Shown here: positions 53,598 through 64,000 of the stretch, piece by piece
Layout of the letters: each line of letters starts with the position of its first letter
Position numbering within the stretch: the stretch's first letter is position 1
NCBI GenBank assembly: GCA_032164245.1
Contig: JAVMKO010000020.1
Location: forward strand, 7,777,206 to 7,841,205
Origin: Sternotherus odoratus
Taxonomy: Eukaryota > Chordata > Testudines > Kinosternidae
Direction of reading: 5' to 3'
Length of the DNA stretch: 64,000 nucleotides
Notes under the pieces: generated by a model
Databases searched by the model: none
What the model was told of the DNA's origin: nothing
What the model saw: the letters and a program-made list of their open reading frames with translations, nothing else
Made by a program: the position numbers and the translations under genes

Positions 53598-55939
53598 TCA
53601 TAATTAGCTATGTTATTAACATAATTGCCTATGTTAACTGAGGCTATTGGGTATTAATGGAGTGCCTAAGTCTTTGACACTGTTGAAGCCAGTGGAAGTT
53701 GTATGTGTTCGTGCCAGGGCTGAATTTGGCAGAGGACAACTTAGAAATATCCCCACAGATGTAATTAAAACTAATTCATTACCACTATCATTTGAAGTTT
53801 CAGAATTGGTAGCTCTGCTGCTTTCCCTTTGAAATCCTTAAACAAAGTAATAACTGAAAGAGAGACTTTATCCTTGCTATTACACTGCTTTCTAATTTAG
53901 AATTTCATCCTATAATATGAATAATTTATTTTTATGACAGCTTTAGCTAAAAATGCAAGTGCAAATGTCAACATTTTAATAAACCTGTATGGCACAACAC
54001 CTAGGAAATGGAAAACAGTATCACAGAGACTTCTGAAAACTTTATTACATAATTAAAAATAAGAATCAAATGACAATGGAATTAAAATGTACCATTTTAT
54101 AGCAACACCATTACAAGTGTATGTTACTATAATTAAAGAAAAGCTCACGTGGTCTTTCATAGTTCATATTTTTAATAGTCCTTAGGGAAAGACGCCAGAT
54201 TACAGCTGAGGACTGAAGTATTTTACCCACACAAGTCCTCCATCTACAGCATGGGAAGTGTCAATGCAACTTTTCCTGCCAAAGTGTGTTCTCCCTTACT
54301 TTAAGGGGCCACTTCCAGGTTAAAAGGATAGATCATTCTTGGTTCATGATGAGGTCATTACCTTCCATAAGGAGGCTATGCAGACCAGATGATGGTAATG
54401 GCACCTTCTGTCCATAAAAACTCTTCGTCTATGAAGGGCGCCTTTTTGTGATGGTGGCTTTTTGCGATGCAGAAAACCGTCTGCTGGAGACTGGAAAGAC
54501 CGCCTCCTTTTTAATATGGGCTGCTGAAAACTATTAGGTAGACAAGAACTTGTGATTAATATGGGCTGGGTTTGACCTACAGATGAATGACAATGAAATT
54601 CTCCACCATAGAGTCTCCTGTTAGCAACAGCTAATGTTTTTTAAAATGCTTAGGAAAAAATGGTTTTTTCATGTATTCACTAAAGATGGAGCCTATAAGA
54701 AATATGCAGCTGCACAGTTCTCACCATGTCCTGAACGTTATCACCGGTTAAATCTACAGCATATGCTCTCCGTGGGTAAAATCCCATCCTTAGTTACACC
54801 TGTGCCACCGCATGGAAGTCAGTAGTCCACATTGCAGACGTCACTTAACCTTCATACAAGTAGTCCTGTCTCACATGAGATCAGATTCCTATCCCATCTC
54901 TCATACCAATTAGCAGCTGACTCTGTAATTAGTTCTACTGATTTCAGCGGGACTGTGGGTGGAGTTAGGTGCTAGTCAATGTGAGGAAAGAGATCAGAAT
55001 CTAGCTGAAGCCACTGATTTCAGTGGGACTACTCGTATAAGTAAAGGTGTATTCGGCCAAGTGAGAGTTCCAGAACCAGGCCTCTTAATTTCCATGTATT
55101 TGTATGTATGGAACTGACACATTTTTTTGCCTTACATGCAAACGCAAAGTCCCCTGAATCACTAGTCAACAACAAGCTTTGCAAACTTTGAAACATATTC
55201 CAGGTTGTGATTTAGGGCAGATTGTAGTGATAGATTTCAAAACAGAAGTTTCTGTTAGAAAAACCTTCTTTCTGTCTCTTTATAAATCTTTCATGAGTTA
55301 GCGCCTGTCTAATTTATCTGGCATGCATTAGCATACAATTAACCCAAGTAACTTCAAGTATGGCACAAAAAATAATAATAGTACATAGAATGAATACTGA
55401 TGCAAACAACATTCTCATCATGGACAGTTGCAATAGTTACAACATTTATTTAATTATAATATGTCCATAAATACAAATTAATGGTGCTTGCCTTGAGCGG
55501 TATACAGAACCCTGTACTGTGTGCACTTAGACAATAGCACGCACTTGCATTGGTTCAATAGACAACATTGTGTGAAGTGTTAAATAAAAGCAGATTCACA
55601 CTGGTCATTAATATCATTGTAAAATGTATATACAGATATGATGTTAGGAGTTTATGTACGTATACTGCAAATATGTTTCTAAAGTCTCTGTCAAGGCGGA
55701 GCTGATAAAAAAGGTTTTCTGTCAGAAAAAATATCTTTAATCACCTGTCTTGCTGGCATGTAAATTAGACCCTGTAAGTTAGCACAAAGGAGAATCATTT
55801 ACATGCAAAGCTAATGGGGGTGGGGAGTGGAATCAACAGGGAGGCAGCACATTGGAGAATAAGCTATAGGTCATCCTGACTCTGAGGTACAAACAATGAA
55901 TTTGGGGGAATATCAGTAGAAGGCAAGAAATACACCCCT
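53598..55939. other. Unique AT-rich sequence with old dispersed repeat
   Basis: 54930-55060 contains 'tgatttcagcgggactgtgg' and 'tgatttcagtgggactactc', an old amniote dispersed repeat. 55270-55640 is non-repetitive and A/T-rich. The open frames at 53647-54825 are short and featureless. Confidence 0.4.
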
Positions 55940-55977
55940 TTATCCTTGACCTAGAAAGGATCCTAGGTCAAGGATAA
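55940..55977. repeat. Perfect 15-bp hairpin
   Basis: 'ttatccttgacctag' (55940-55954) and its exact complement (55963-55977) around the 8 nt 'aaaggatc'. It is not followed by a T run and is not a bacterial terminator; the context is vertebrate. Confidence 0.9.
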
Positions 55978-56099
55978 GGGAAGGATCGGGCAGTGCAGTT
56001 ATATTCATGAAAATAGGATCACAAAAATCCTTGGTTGAGAAGCTGCAAAGGACATTTGGGTGAGATAGACTTCTTCAGGCAGAAGGTTAACCTATTAAA

Positions 56100-56560
56100 T
56101 TTAATCTCTAGAAATCATGTTAAGATTTTGTTTGATCTGTAACCCTTTTGTTTCCATGGTCCTTTCTCACTGTTTGTTAAAATTTGAACCTTTGGTAAAT
56201 AAGCTTATTGTTGTTTTTGCTATAAATATATCTCTGTTCTGTGGGATTATACTAGGAGCTGACCTTGAGTTGAATCATTCAAGCTGGTGTCTTTACTGTT
56301 CTCTTGGAGAGAGCAGACCTGGTATTACTGTGAGTGTTCAGTGGATAAGGGACTGGACACTACAGGAAATGCTTCAAGTCAGCTTGGGGAGTGGGGCATT
56401 TTTAAACTGTAAGGCAAAGGAAGGGCTGACATAGCCCAGAGGAGAGGGTTTGGTTGGCTGGAGGTGTCAGGGAGCTGACACTATGTTAAGCACAAGCCTG
56501 TATCTCTCACTGGAGGCAAGAGGAGAACAAGGTGATGCTCAGTCTTGGGTACCCCAAGAA
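56100..56560 (+). mobile_element. Possible LTR-type or other retroelement fragment
   Basis: The words 'tctgtaacccttttgtttcc', 'gtaaataagcttattgttgt' and 'ggataagggactggacacta' resemble a repeated reptile sequence that I associate with solo LTRs. I see no inverted TG...CA ends or target duplication, so this is tentative. No coding region of any kind is associated with it. Confidence 0.28.
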
Positions 56561-58021
56561 CTCTCTCACATTCTGATCTTCAAAGTTGTGTCATTGCTGC
56601 ACTATCAAGGCTACTTGGAATCTTAAAAAGGGGAGATGGAAAAGAAAAGGGGATAAGACTTGTATACTTCTGCCCCAAACCCACCTATTCAGCTAAAGGA
56701 AACTCCCTATTAGTGGGCAGCAATATGAGGCTTAAGACATGCAACTGAGCAGGACTGGTTATATCCTACAGAGAGCACTGCTACATAGTCTGGTCAGTTC
56801 ATTACAGGTTTGCATGTAGAAGATGGTTGTGAAGAGTTTGTGTTATTTTTTCAAGTTTGTCAAAAACGTTGTGTGGGGCGTTGTATGTTGGAATAATAGT
56901 TTGATCTTGTGAATATGTGATTTGGATAAAATTCCTGGTGTTGGTGAAGGATTAGCTATTTAGATAGTCAAGACTAGAGATGGTGAGGTTTAGATTCAGG
57001 TCTTGTTTTGGTTAGGCTGAGCTTTGGAGTCTGGATCTGAAAATGAACCAGTGTCAAGGTTTGGTTGATGGCACCTGAATCTTTTGATATTTCAATTCCA
57101 AATGGTGCATATATCACAGGATAAGCTATATATACGAGAAAATCCAGTGGCACTTCTTTGGAAAAGAAGGGAGCTTAGCCTGATGTTATGGCCAAATTCC
57201 TACTTAAGAAACTTCATTCCTCCTAACTCCAGTTTCCACTAAGTGTAGTTGACACTAAAAAGTCAACATTTGCCTACAATGATGAGATCTATATTTTATT
57301 TTTCTAGGGTGTGGAACCCAAATAGCACAGTGAGCAAATGTGAAGTTTCCTGTGGCAGATATAGTTTGGTTTTCTTCCATTTTTGTCCTAAATTAGAGTT
57401 CAACCCAGAGCAGAAAGTCTAATAAAATGGGGCCATTAAAGATCCAGATACTTCCTTTGGAAAAGAAAATAAATATGACTTTGGCAGGTTATTTCATCTG
57501 CTTTATGTAAACTGCTATGTTTGGAAAAGAGGAGAAGTTGCCATGACAAGATCAATCATTTTCAGACAGGCAGTCACCATTTGATGAATATTTAAGAATG
57601 ACAGTCACAATGGAAATGCTTGTGAATTTACAGTGCGATGGATATGGAATTTTAAAACACACACGTCAAAATGTTAAAAAAAAATCAATACCAGGGCTTT
57701 CATTGATCTAAATGAAACAGCCCATAGGTGACAAGCATAAAATGCAACTCAACTGTAAAAATGGGTAGGAATTCAGCATTGTTTCTCTACTCCCCTCCTT
57801 TGAGCGAAATGTGAAACTCGAGGACCTAAGTACATGTGGACTTTTTACAATGGCCACGCATGAGTTCCCATACCAGTTTTTTAAAAGCGAAGGTGCATTA
57901 GCTCAGACATTATGCAACAAATGTTGATGTGTAAAAATAGATTCTGGCAACCTAAAATTCTCCCGGTGCTGCCAATTTCCATGATGCAGGTGACTGCATT
58001 TAAATGAATAGCTGAAACAAT
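56561..58021. other. Unique sequence, nothing recognised
   Basis: A/T-rich with chance frames only. The 129-codon minus frame 57881-58270 spans the 16-bp tandem repeat and has no domain. Confidence 0.4.
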
Positions 58022-58069
58022 TCTGGTTTCTGTAAAGTCTGGTTTCTGTAAAGTCTGGTTTCTGTAAAG
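58022..58069. repeat. 16-bp exact tandem repeat, three copies
   Basis: 'tctggtttctgtaaag' three times head to tail, then a partial fourth start 'tcttg'. The copies are identical, so the expansion is young. Confidence 0.96.
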
Positions 58070-58269
58070 TCTTGTACAGTCTTTGAGACACTTGCATTCC
58101 TGATGTAACTCTGTTGATGACAACAATAATTCTAGGAATGTATTTGGCACAGTAATTTTTACTGTTGAGAGTTGGGAGTGAAATATAAAAACACTCACAG
58201 TCAGATGGTAGTGAAGCCTAAGGCTCTGGTACAGAAATCCAGACTTGTTTGAGACATGTGGATATGACA

Positions 58270-58465
58270 CTTGATTGGAGCTTACAAGAATTTAGATTCT
58301 GTTCCCGGATCTATATAGATTTGCTGTGTGACAATGGGTAAGTCACGTCCCCTCTCTGTACCTCAGTTTCTCCACTTGTAAAATAGGGGTAATGATACTG
58401 ACCTCCTTGGTAAAGTGTTTCAAATCTATGGATGAAAAGTGCAGTATAAGAACTAGATATTTTTT
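58270..58465 (+). repeat. tRNA-derived SINE (MIR/CORE-like)
   Basis: 'ttagattctgttcccggatc', 'gtgtgacaatgggtaagtca', 'tctctgtacctcagtttctc', 'taaaataggggtaatgatac', then 'tggatgaaaagtgcagtata'. The A-box region is weak. Confidence 0.72.
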
Positions 58466-58685
58466 CTTATTTGGAAATTTATTTTTTATTCCATAGGAAA
58501 TTTTGACATTGCAGTATCCAAACTGGAATAAAGTCAAAATATTAAACCATTTTGCAGAACAAAAAAAAAACAAAAACAAAAAGAAGTGTTGCATCAAAAA
58601 ATGTTAATGTGAAAATTGTCAACTTTTTAATCTGAAATGAAAATGGTCATTTTGAATTGACCAATTGATATTAAATCTTCAAGCT
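58466..58685. repeat. A/T-rich low-complexity block
   Basis: Runs of A and of 'aaattttgac' words, like those at 33650 and 51500. It may be an old fold-back element, but the ends are unclear. Confidence 0.35.
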
Positions 58686-59598
58686 ATGTCAGATAGGGTT
58701 GCCAACCGGTTTCGCCAGGAGTCTCCTGAAATCAGGTTCTATCTCCCGGAGGTAACTGAAACCAAACTGGGAGATTTTTAGGCTGCTAAAAGTCCAGCAA
58801 TGTAGTGGGAGTAAGCCTGCCCTGGCCCTACGACACTCCCAGAAGTGGCTGTCACGTCCCTGATGACCATGGGGGGAGGAGAGACGGGGTCTCCGCTGCC
58901 CGTGCCCCTAGAGCTGGCTCCGTAGCTCCCATTGTCCGGGAACTGTGGCCATTGGGAACTGCAGGGGCAGGAGCAGCACGTGAAGAATCTGTCCCCTCGC
59001 AGGGACATGCTGGCCTCTTCTGGAAGCAGCGCATGGAACCCTTTGGGCTTGCTTACCTCAGGTGGCTCCCAGTTAGTGGTGCAGTGGGGCTAAAGCCCCT
59101 GCAGCTCCCATTGGCCACAGTTCCCAGCCAGTGGGAACTGTGGAGTTAGCACCGGAAGCACACACAGACCCCTGCCTCTCCCAGGGGCCACAGGGACATG
59201 GCAGCTGCTTCTGGGAGTGGCGCAGGACCAGGGTAGGCAGGGAGCCTGCCTTAGCCCCGCTGCACCGCCGCCTGGGAGCTGCCTGAGGTAAGTGCCGCCT
59301 GGCCAGAGCCTGCACCCCTTACTCCCTCACACACCCCAATCTTCTGCCCCAACCCTGAGCACCCTCCTGCACCTCAAACTCTGTCCCAGACCCCACACCT
59401 CCTCCCATACCCCAACCCCTGCCCAGCCCAGTGAAAGTGAGTGAGGGTCGGGGAGAGCGAGCCACAGAGGGGGAGGAATGGAGTGCTTGGGGTAGGGCCT
59501 TGGAGAAGGGGCAGGGCAATGGTGGGTTCTCGGGGAAGGGGCAGGGCAGGTATGTTTGGGTTTGTGTGATTAGACAGTTGGCAACCCTAAATATCAGA
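58686..59598. mobile_element. hAT-like non-autonomous element, 897 bp
   Basis: The ends 'tagggttgccaac' (58694) and 'gttggcaaccctaa' (59590) are inverted repeats. Flanking 8-mers atgtcaga (58686-58693) and atatcaga (59591-59598) agree at 7 of 8, pointing to the hAT superfamily. The interior is G+C-rich, with 'ctcccattggccacagttcc' and its near-complement 'ccagtgggaactgtgg', and the subterminal 'gaaggggcagggcaggtatg'. No transposase. The long frames (59319-59732 minus, 58805-59149 plus) are composition artefacts. Confidence 0.88.
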
Positions 59599-60394
59599 CC
59601 AAGAGGAGAATTTATCCGATTAATTCTTCTGAAACCAAGTATTGGAAAATGTGTGTCTTCTCTCCGTTTTTCAGATGTAATGGGTTGCTTGTGCGGTATT
59701 AGGTCAGTAAAGGTTTGGTGTTGATTATGCAATCAGTGATTCTGCCCTTCTTTTTTTTCTTTTCTGCCAGGGATTAGTTGCCAGCCACAAATAAGAAGCT
59801 ACCTTCTGATCAGCACAAACTTCCTTTCATATTTTCAGTAAATGTGATCAAATGCAAAAGACAGGTTTAAAAAAAAAAGTCCTGAAATTGTTTTCACAAG
59901 AAACACTTGATGGCAATTATATGTTTAAATACTTTTTTGTAACCAGCGATGGTCATCTGTAGCTAATCATTAACCGTTTCATCCATATTTCAACTGAAAC
60001 AATTACCAGCAGTAATTGGATGAAAACTATTCTAAATTTAACTGTTGGTCTTGCAGGCTGACGTTTGAGTGCCTTACAACATTTTGCACATTAGCAGAAC
60101 AGTGACACTAGAAACTGCATGGACAAGACATTCGGAAAGTATGGGCTAAACATCTTTAAAATGTTGGATAGAGAAATGTAACATTACCTGAGAAATTATC
60201 ACACAGTCACATATATTCTTTGACTTCCCGCTATCTCTCTTATTATTTATGATAGTTCCCAGCCAAAGTCTGGTACACAGTGTTGCTATCTGTACAATAC
60301 CAATACCAAGTTTGTGTGAGAGAGAGTCTCTATCTTAAGGAGCATACAATTATGTTAGACAAAATGTTTGTGTGTGTGTGAGAGAGAGAATTAT
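59599..60394. other. Unique sequence with a small compound microsatellite
   Basis: A (GT)n(GA)n tract at 60369-60388 and a shorter 'gtgtgagagagagtc' at 60315-60329. 59930-60120 is non-repetitive, with 'agtaattggatgaaaa' and 'ctaatcattaaccgtt' words. No gene is seen. Confidence 0.42.
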
Positions 60395-60500
60395 TATCCC
60401 TATTTTCCTCATGCAGAATGGGCTTAAGTGATTTGTCCAAGATCATCCCACAACCAGGAACTGAATTAAGCCCTCCTGAGCCCTATTCCTGTTTCTTAAT
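60395..60500 (-). repeat. tRNA-derived SINE fragment
   Basis: Reverse orientation: 'ttatccctattttcctcatg', 'agtgatttgtccaagatcat', 'caaccaggaactgaattaag' and 'ccctattcctgtttcttaat'. Body and part of the head only. Confidence 0.62.
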
Positions 60501-61582
60501 CACAAGGGTATCCTTCCTGTCAAAGAATGATATTCGTTGTTCTGACTCAGAAGTCCGTTGTAATTCAGCAAAGCATGTAAACAAGTGCTCATAGTGAAAT
60601 ATGTGCTTAAGAGCCATCTGGAAGGAGATGGACTTAAACTTGTTTGTACCTACTTTGCTGACTGGGGACCCATATATACTGAGCCTGAAGCTGACATCTG
60701 TAGGTTTTGTGCTAGAAAAGCACCAGTGGAAAGCTGGTATAAAGTGAGGTACTTTTCCTTTTGGAGTTAAGGTTTTAGATGGGCGTAGATCTCTTATAAA
60801 GCATTGCATTGCTGACAGAAATTCTCTGAAGAATAATTAAATAAAATAAAAAAAAAAAATACCCAGAGCTGCTGCTATTGTCATGAATCATCTGGCAGCA
60901 CTAATTAAAACAAAGGGAGGTTGAATGCCACAGATAAATCTGAGAAGCCAGGGCTTCCTTATGATAAAGTGAGAAGCGGTATTTCTCTTCTCTGACAATG
61001 CTATGTAGGTTAAGATATATCAGCCCCTGTAGAGCAGTACAGGAGGAATGAAGATCGAGAATGACCTTAGGAACAAATTTTGTAACAGCAAAAGGAATTA
61101 GAAATTTAATCAATTCTCAATACTTCAGATGAATGAGAGATACAATTGCTTTGTCTGAGAGTGAGGGAGCTGCAGCATTAATAGTGAAAGAACATTGTAT
61201 ATTAGTGCCAGCAACCAAGAGTTATTGAATGAGTTGTAAAGAAAATAGTTGAAGCAGGACAAATTACATGGAACCAAAGTGCCATTGCTTTCAGTAGATG
61301 TATCACGAAATGACAATGTGATGGGTGAACCTTAAAGGCTAGAGATACAGGCAAAAAGTAGTTGAAGTGACATAATTAAGATCGGGGTTTGGGTTCTGAA
61401 CATCCCAAAATGCAGGTTAGTTCAAGTCTGCTGTTTTGTTTCAACCCCATTTTTAGCTATAGCAGCTGGTTCAGTTCAGATACAAAAGTTTAGATGCCTA
61501 TTTGAACCTCTTCCCAAGCCATTGAAGCCATTGAGCATACAAAAATGGGCCCTAAATCTCGAGTTCTCTGTCTCTCCCAGCT
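60501..61582. other. Unique sequence, nothing recognised
   Basis: The 108-codon minus frame 60483-60809 has no domain. A short A run lies at about 60849-60859. No element is recognised. Confidence 0.42.
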
Positions 61583-61773
61583 CTTAGAAAAGATGTTCCC
61601 TCTAATTTTTGGCAGGCTGTGTGCACAAAAAATGTTTTCTGTGCAAATTATTGTGCTTTTGTGCAAATGTTTGTGTGCATAGTGTTTTGTTGTGTGTGCC
61701 GGGATTAAGATCTTTGCGCGCGCATACACACGCTAAGCTGTTCGCACAGCTTAGAGGGAACAGTGGTTAGAAA
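61583..61773. mobile_element. hAT-type MITE, 175 bp
   Basis: The ends 'gatgttccctctaa' and 'ttagagggaacagt' are inverted repeats. Flanking 8-mers cttagaaa (61583-61590) and gttagaaa (61766-61773) agree at 7 of 8. The interior has repeated 'tgtgcaaat' words and a 'gcgcgcgc' patch. It belongs to a widespread 'gttccctctaa' family. Confidence 0.85.
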
Positions 61774-61883
61774 TACACCAAAACCAAGATGTGCTGCAGC
61801 AAATGAATGTAAAAAGAAGGGAAGGGGCAGAATATATCCCATCAGCTTTAAATGTGAAACAGAAAGGTTTGGTTTAGTATTAG

Positions 61884-62790
61884 AGTCTGTCTACACTACA
61901 CTCACAGGGATTGCTAGCATCCTGAGTAATGACCCAGCGTTCCAGGGAGACATGGATAGCACAAGCTGGAGCCTGTGCTGCTGCAGCTTTGCTGCTCCAG
62001 CTGTTGCACCGGCTAGATTAAAGCTAGCACTGGTATGTCTATGCGAACTGCCCTCACACTCTGTGGGCATGTTTAGACTGGCGCTTTGCGGCGCAAAAAC
62101 CCTCCAGTAGTGCTATAATTTTCGTAGCGAACACACTTCAAAGGGAGATTTTGCAAAATGACTCACTGTTTAAAGCGCAAGTATTAAACCTCCTTTCCCA
62201 GAGTGATAAGCCTTTTTGCGCTAACGTTATAGCGCAAGGTTGGGGATGTGGACACCCATGGGATCTCTTGCATGCCTCCAAGCCATGTAAAGCCATCAGC
62301 AAGCCATTGAAGGCCATCAGCAAGCCATTAAGGACAATCAACTTGCCATGTAAGGCAAATGACGTGAGGTGTTGTTTTATAAAAGCGGAAGTAGCTTTGC
62401 AGTTTCTCTCTAACAACTCACACAGCAAATAACCAGTGAAAATGCTTGCGGACGGAGCTGTGTGTCTGAAATAGCCTGTCAGTTTTCGCTAATGAAAACT
62501 AACTAACAGCCAGATCTCGTCTCCCTGTGAACAACTTCCCAGTTCCCCCTCACTCCCCTCCTTTGCAAAGCACGTTGCACCCAGCTGAATGCTGGGATAC
62601 CTGCCCTATCCCACAACTGCTACTGCCGCCAGAAGCGCGACAAATGTATCCACTATTTTGCGCTACAGGGTTTCAATCTGTACAGTCTCTAGCGCAATAC
62701 CTATTGCGCTACATTGGGAAGCGCTACAAATAAACGCGCTATAATCTTCAGTCTAACCATACCCTTTGGGTGTAGTGGAGACATAGCCCA
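61884..62790. mobile_element. Outer MITE, interrupted by a second element
   Basis: 'gtctgtctacactacac' on the left and 'gtgtagtggagacatagccc' on the right are inverted repeats. The left portion runs to about 62064 and the right portion is only about 25 bp beyond the insert. The interior left part holds 'cctgagtaatgacccagcgt' and a Gly/Cys-type low-complexity patch 'tgctgctgcagctttgctgc'. The element is much older than its insert. Confidence 0.6.
62065..62764. mobile_element. Inner inverted-repeat element, about 700 bp, 'gcgc'-rich
   Basis: It begins 'gggcatgtttagactg' and ends 'cagtctaaccataccc' (inverted repeats with two mismatches). Both halves carry many 'agcgc' and 'gcgcta' words ('tttttgcgctaacgttatag', 'tctagcgcaatacctattgc'). 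A degenerate repeat of 'agccatcagcaagcca' units lies at 62287-62333. Flanking duplications are not convincing. No coding capacity; the frames 62138-62432 on both strands overlap each other. Confidence 0.6.
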
Positions 62791-63319
62791 AGTTGGGCAC
62801 ACGATCATGGAGGACACCATGTTTTATTTAAACCAGTTCACCCATCCCTAGTTGTTACCAACCAATTTCCCCCCATTAGCTCTAGAAGTCATTACCTCGT
62901 AAACTGTTGTTTTACTGAATGTGTATCTTTACTATTTCACTCACATTATTATTATTTATTACCATATTGATTCACGTATTGCTGTTTTCCAGATTGTCAC
63001 AACTAAACCGAATAACAATTTCATGATAACATGAGCAGCATTAAAACAGCTTTTGTGCTTCTGTAGAAATATTGGGGGAGAGGGGGAGCCTGTGTGTTTA
63101 TCTAGATTAAATTTTGCTGATCAAGCCCCTATTTTTCATGTTTCTCTTCTATTGCTATACTATGCAAAGGATATTTAAAGGAAACAGTCTGTATTTCTTC
63201 AGAGGTAATCTGCATCTGAGGATTATTTCTGTTAGAACGCAAGCTGTTTGGGTCAGCAACAGTGATTTACTATGTACAGCACTTAACCCTGAGATGTGGA
63301 CAAAATGCTGAACTCAAAC
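62791..63319. other. Unique AT-rich sequence, nothing recognised
   Basis: A G-rich tract 'gggggagagggggag' lies near 63074. No element is recognised. Confidence 0.45.
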
Positions 63320-63545
63320 TCAGAACACTAGAATTCCATTCCTGGCTCTGCCACTGACCTGTTCTCTGACTTCAGGCAAGTAAACTTCACTTCTCTGTGC
63401 TTCTGTTTCCCCTCCTGCCACTTGTCTGTTTAGACTGTAAGCTCTTTAAGGCAGGGATTCTCTCTTACTATGTTCTTGTACAGTGCTTAGCACATTGGGC
63501 CCCTAATCTCATCTGGAATTGGCTTCTAGGTGCTACCCTAATAAA
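63320..63545 (+). repeat. tRNA-derived SINE with conserved reptile 3' tail
   Basis: 'attccattcctggctctgcc', 'acttcaggcaagtaaacttc', 'gtgcttctgtttcccctcct', then the tail 'gactgtaagctctttaaggc', 'agggattctctcttactatg' and 'gtacagtgcttagcacattg'. It ends near 'gctaccctaataaaa'. The tail is the best-preserved copy in the window and served as my reference for the fragments at 16515, 31840 and 33170. Confidence 0.72.
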
Positions 63546-64000
63546 ATTTAAAACACCAGTATGGCCTAACCCGGCCTTATAATTTCTCCCCCGATGCATT
63601 ATAAATTCTGCATTATAAATTCTCCCCAAGCTTTTTGCAAGGAGATTTATAATGTTACAAAATTTCTGATGGGACCAATTTTTTTCTCTTAGTTGCATTG
63701 TGGTAAATTGGGAAGACCTTAAAAGAAGTGAATGGGTCTGCATCTAGGTATGTGTTAGTGATAGCAAAATTCAGGACCCTAAAGCCCAATTGCCACTTCT
63801 GCTTATGGATGGGAACAGCAGCTGTTGTCCCACAATTTTTTTTTTTTTTTGATCCAAGGCAGAAACTGGAAATATGTTTTCCCCGAATTTTGGTTCAAGT
63901 TCAGTTCTAGACATTGATGAAGTTTTATTGAGAGAGCTAGCTAGAGAACTTTTTTTTTTCTGGACAAGACTGAACTAAAGTAGTGCATATTCATATCCTA
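63546..64000. other. Unique sequence to the window edge
   Basis: 'gcattataaattctcccc' is partly duplicated at 63583-63628 ('aatttctcccccgatgcatt', 'ataaattctccccaagcttt'), and a T tract lies at 63838-63850. No gene or known element is seen. Confidence 0.42.

Noticed and set aside
55940..55985. Hairpin resembling a rho-independent terminator
   Set aside because: Vertebrate context and no T run after the stem.
58022..58069. Possible CRISPR-like repeats
   Set aside because: Units abut without spacers; an ordinary tandem repeat in a vertebrate genome.
57881..58270. 129-codon minus-strand frame with TLQKPDFTETR-like repeats
   Set aside because: The peptide repeat is the translated 16-bp tandem repeat, and its frame shifts between units.
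59319..59732. 137-codon minus-strand frame
   Set aside because: Lies across the right part and end of the 897-bp hAT-like element; low-complexity Pro/Arg/Gly sequence with no domain.

Overview
This is vertebrate nuclear DNA with no host gene that I can support. The repeat content points to a non-mammalian amniote, most likely a turtle. CR1 LINE 3' ends, Penelope-like element (PLE) tails, families of short inverted-repeat elements with 'ctacact/tgtctacat' ends and tRNA-derived SINEs of MIR/CORE type are all present, and I see no Alu or L1. The turtle assignment rests on my recognition of these families, not on an alignment. The longest open frames lie in low-complexity DNA, in decayed retrotransposons, or by chance in AT-rich DNA. 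The window reads as an intergenic or deep intronic stretch.

Layout. 1-12 kb: AT-rich unique sequence with SINEs, CR1 fragments, a compound (GC)n(TC)n(AC)n microsatellite (2041-2176) and three inverted-repeat elements in a row (6188-6850). 12-26 kb: CR1 fragments, SINEs and two fold-back PLE tails (about 12.9 and 25.2 kb). 26.8-29.8 kb: a three-level nest. A CR1 is split by a PLE with a 12-bp target duplication. That PLE is split by a hAT-type element with 8-bp duplications, which carries a GC-rich minisatellite and a long hairpin. 31 kb: a decayed non-LTR reverse-transcriptase remnant. 33 kb: a third fold-back PLE tail. 35.05-35.22 kb: a palindrome with two 84-bp arms and one mismatch. 39.7 kb: a long AT tract. 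41.9-43.0 kb: a 1.1-kb element with terminal inverted repeats. 44.3-46.7 kb: two non-autonomous Helitrons lying tail to tail, one carrying an expanded array of about 18 units. 48.1, 58.7 and 61.6 kb: hAT-type elements with terminal inverted repeats and near-perfect 8-bp duplications. 61.9-62.8 kb: one inverted-repeat element nested in another.

Nothing here works as a pathway. The main value is structural: datable nested insertions, two sister Helitrons that expose a copy-specific array expansion, fold-back PLE ends with hammerhead-like motifs, and one very young or gene-converted palindrome. I found no convincing new enzymatic or defence system. Intervals called 'nothing recognised' were read by eye only, so old diverged repeats and conserved non-coding elements may be missed.
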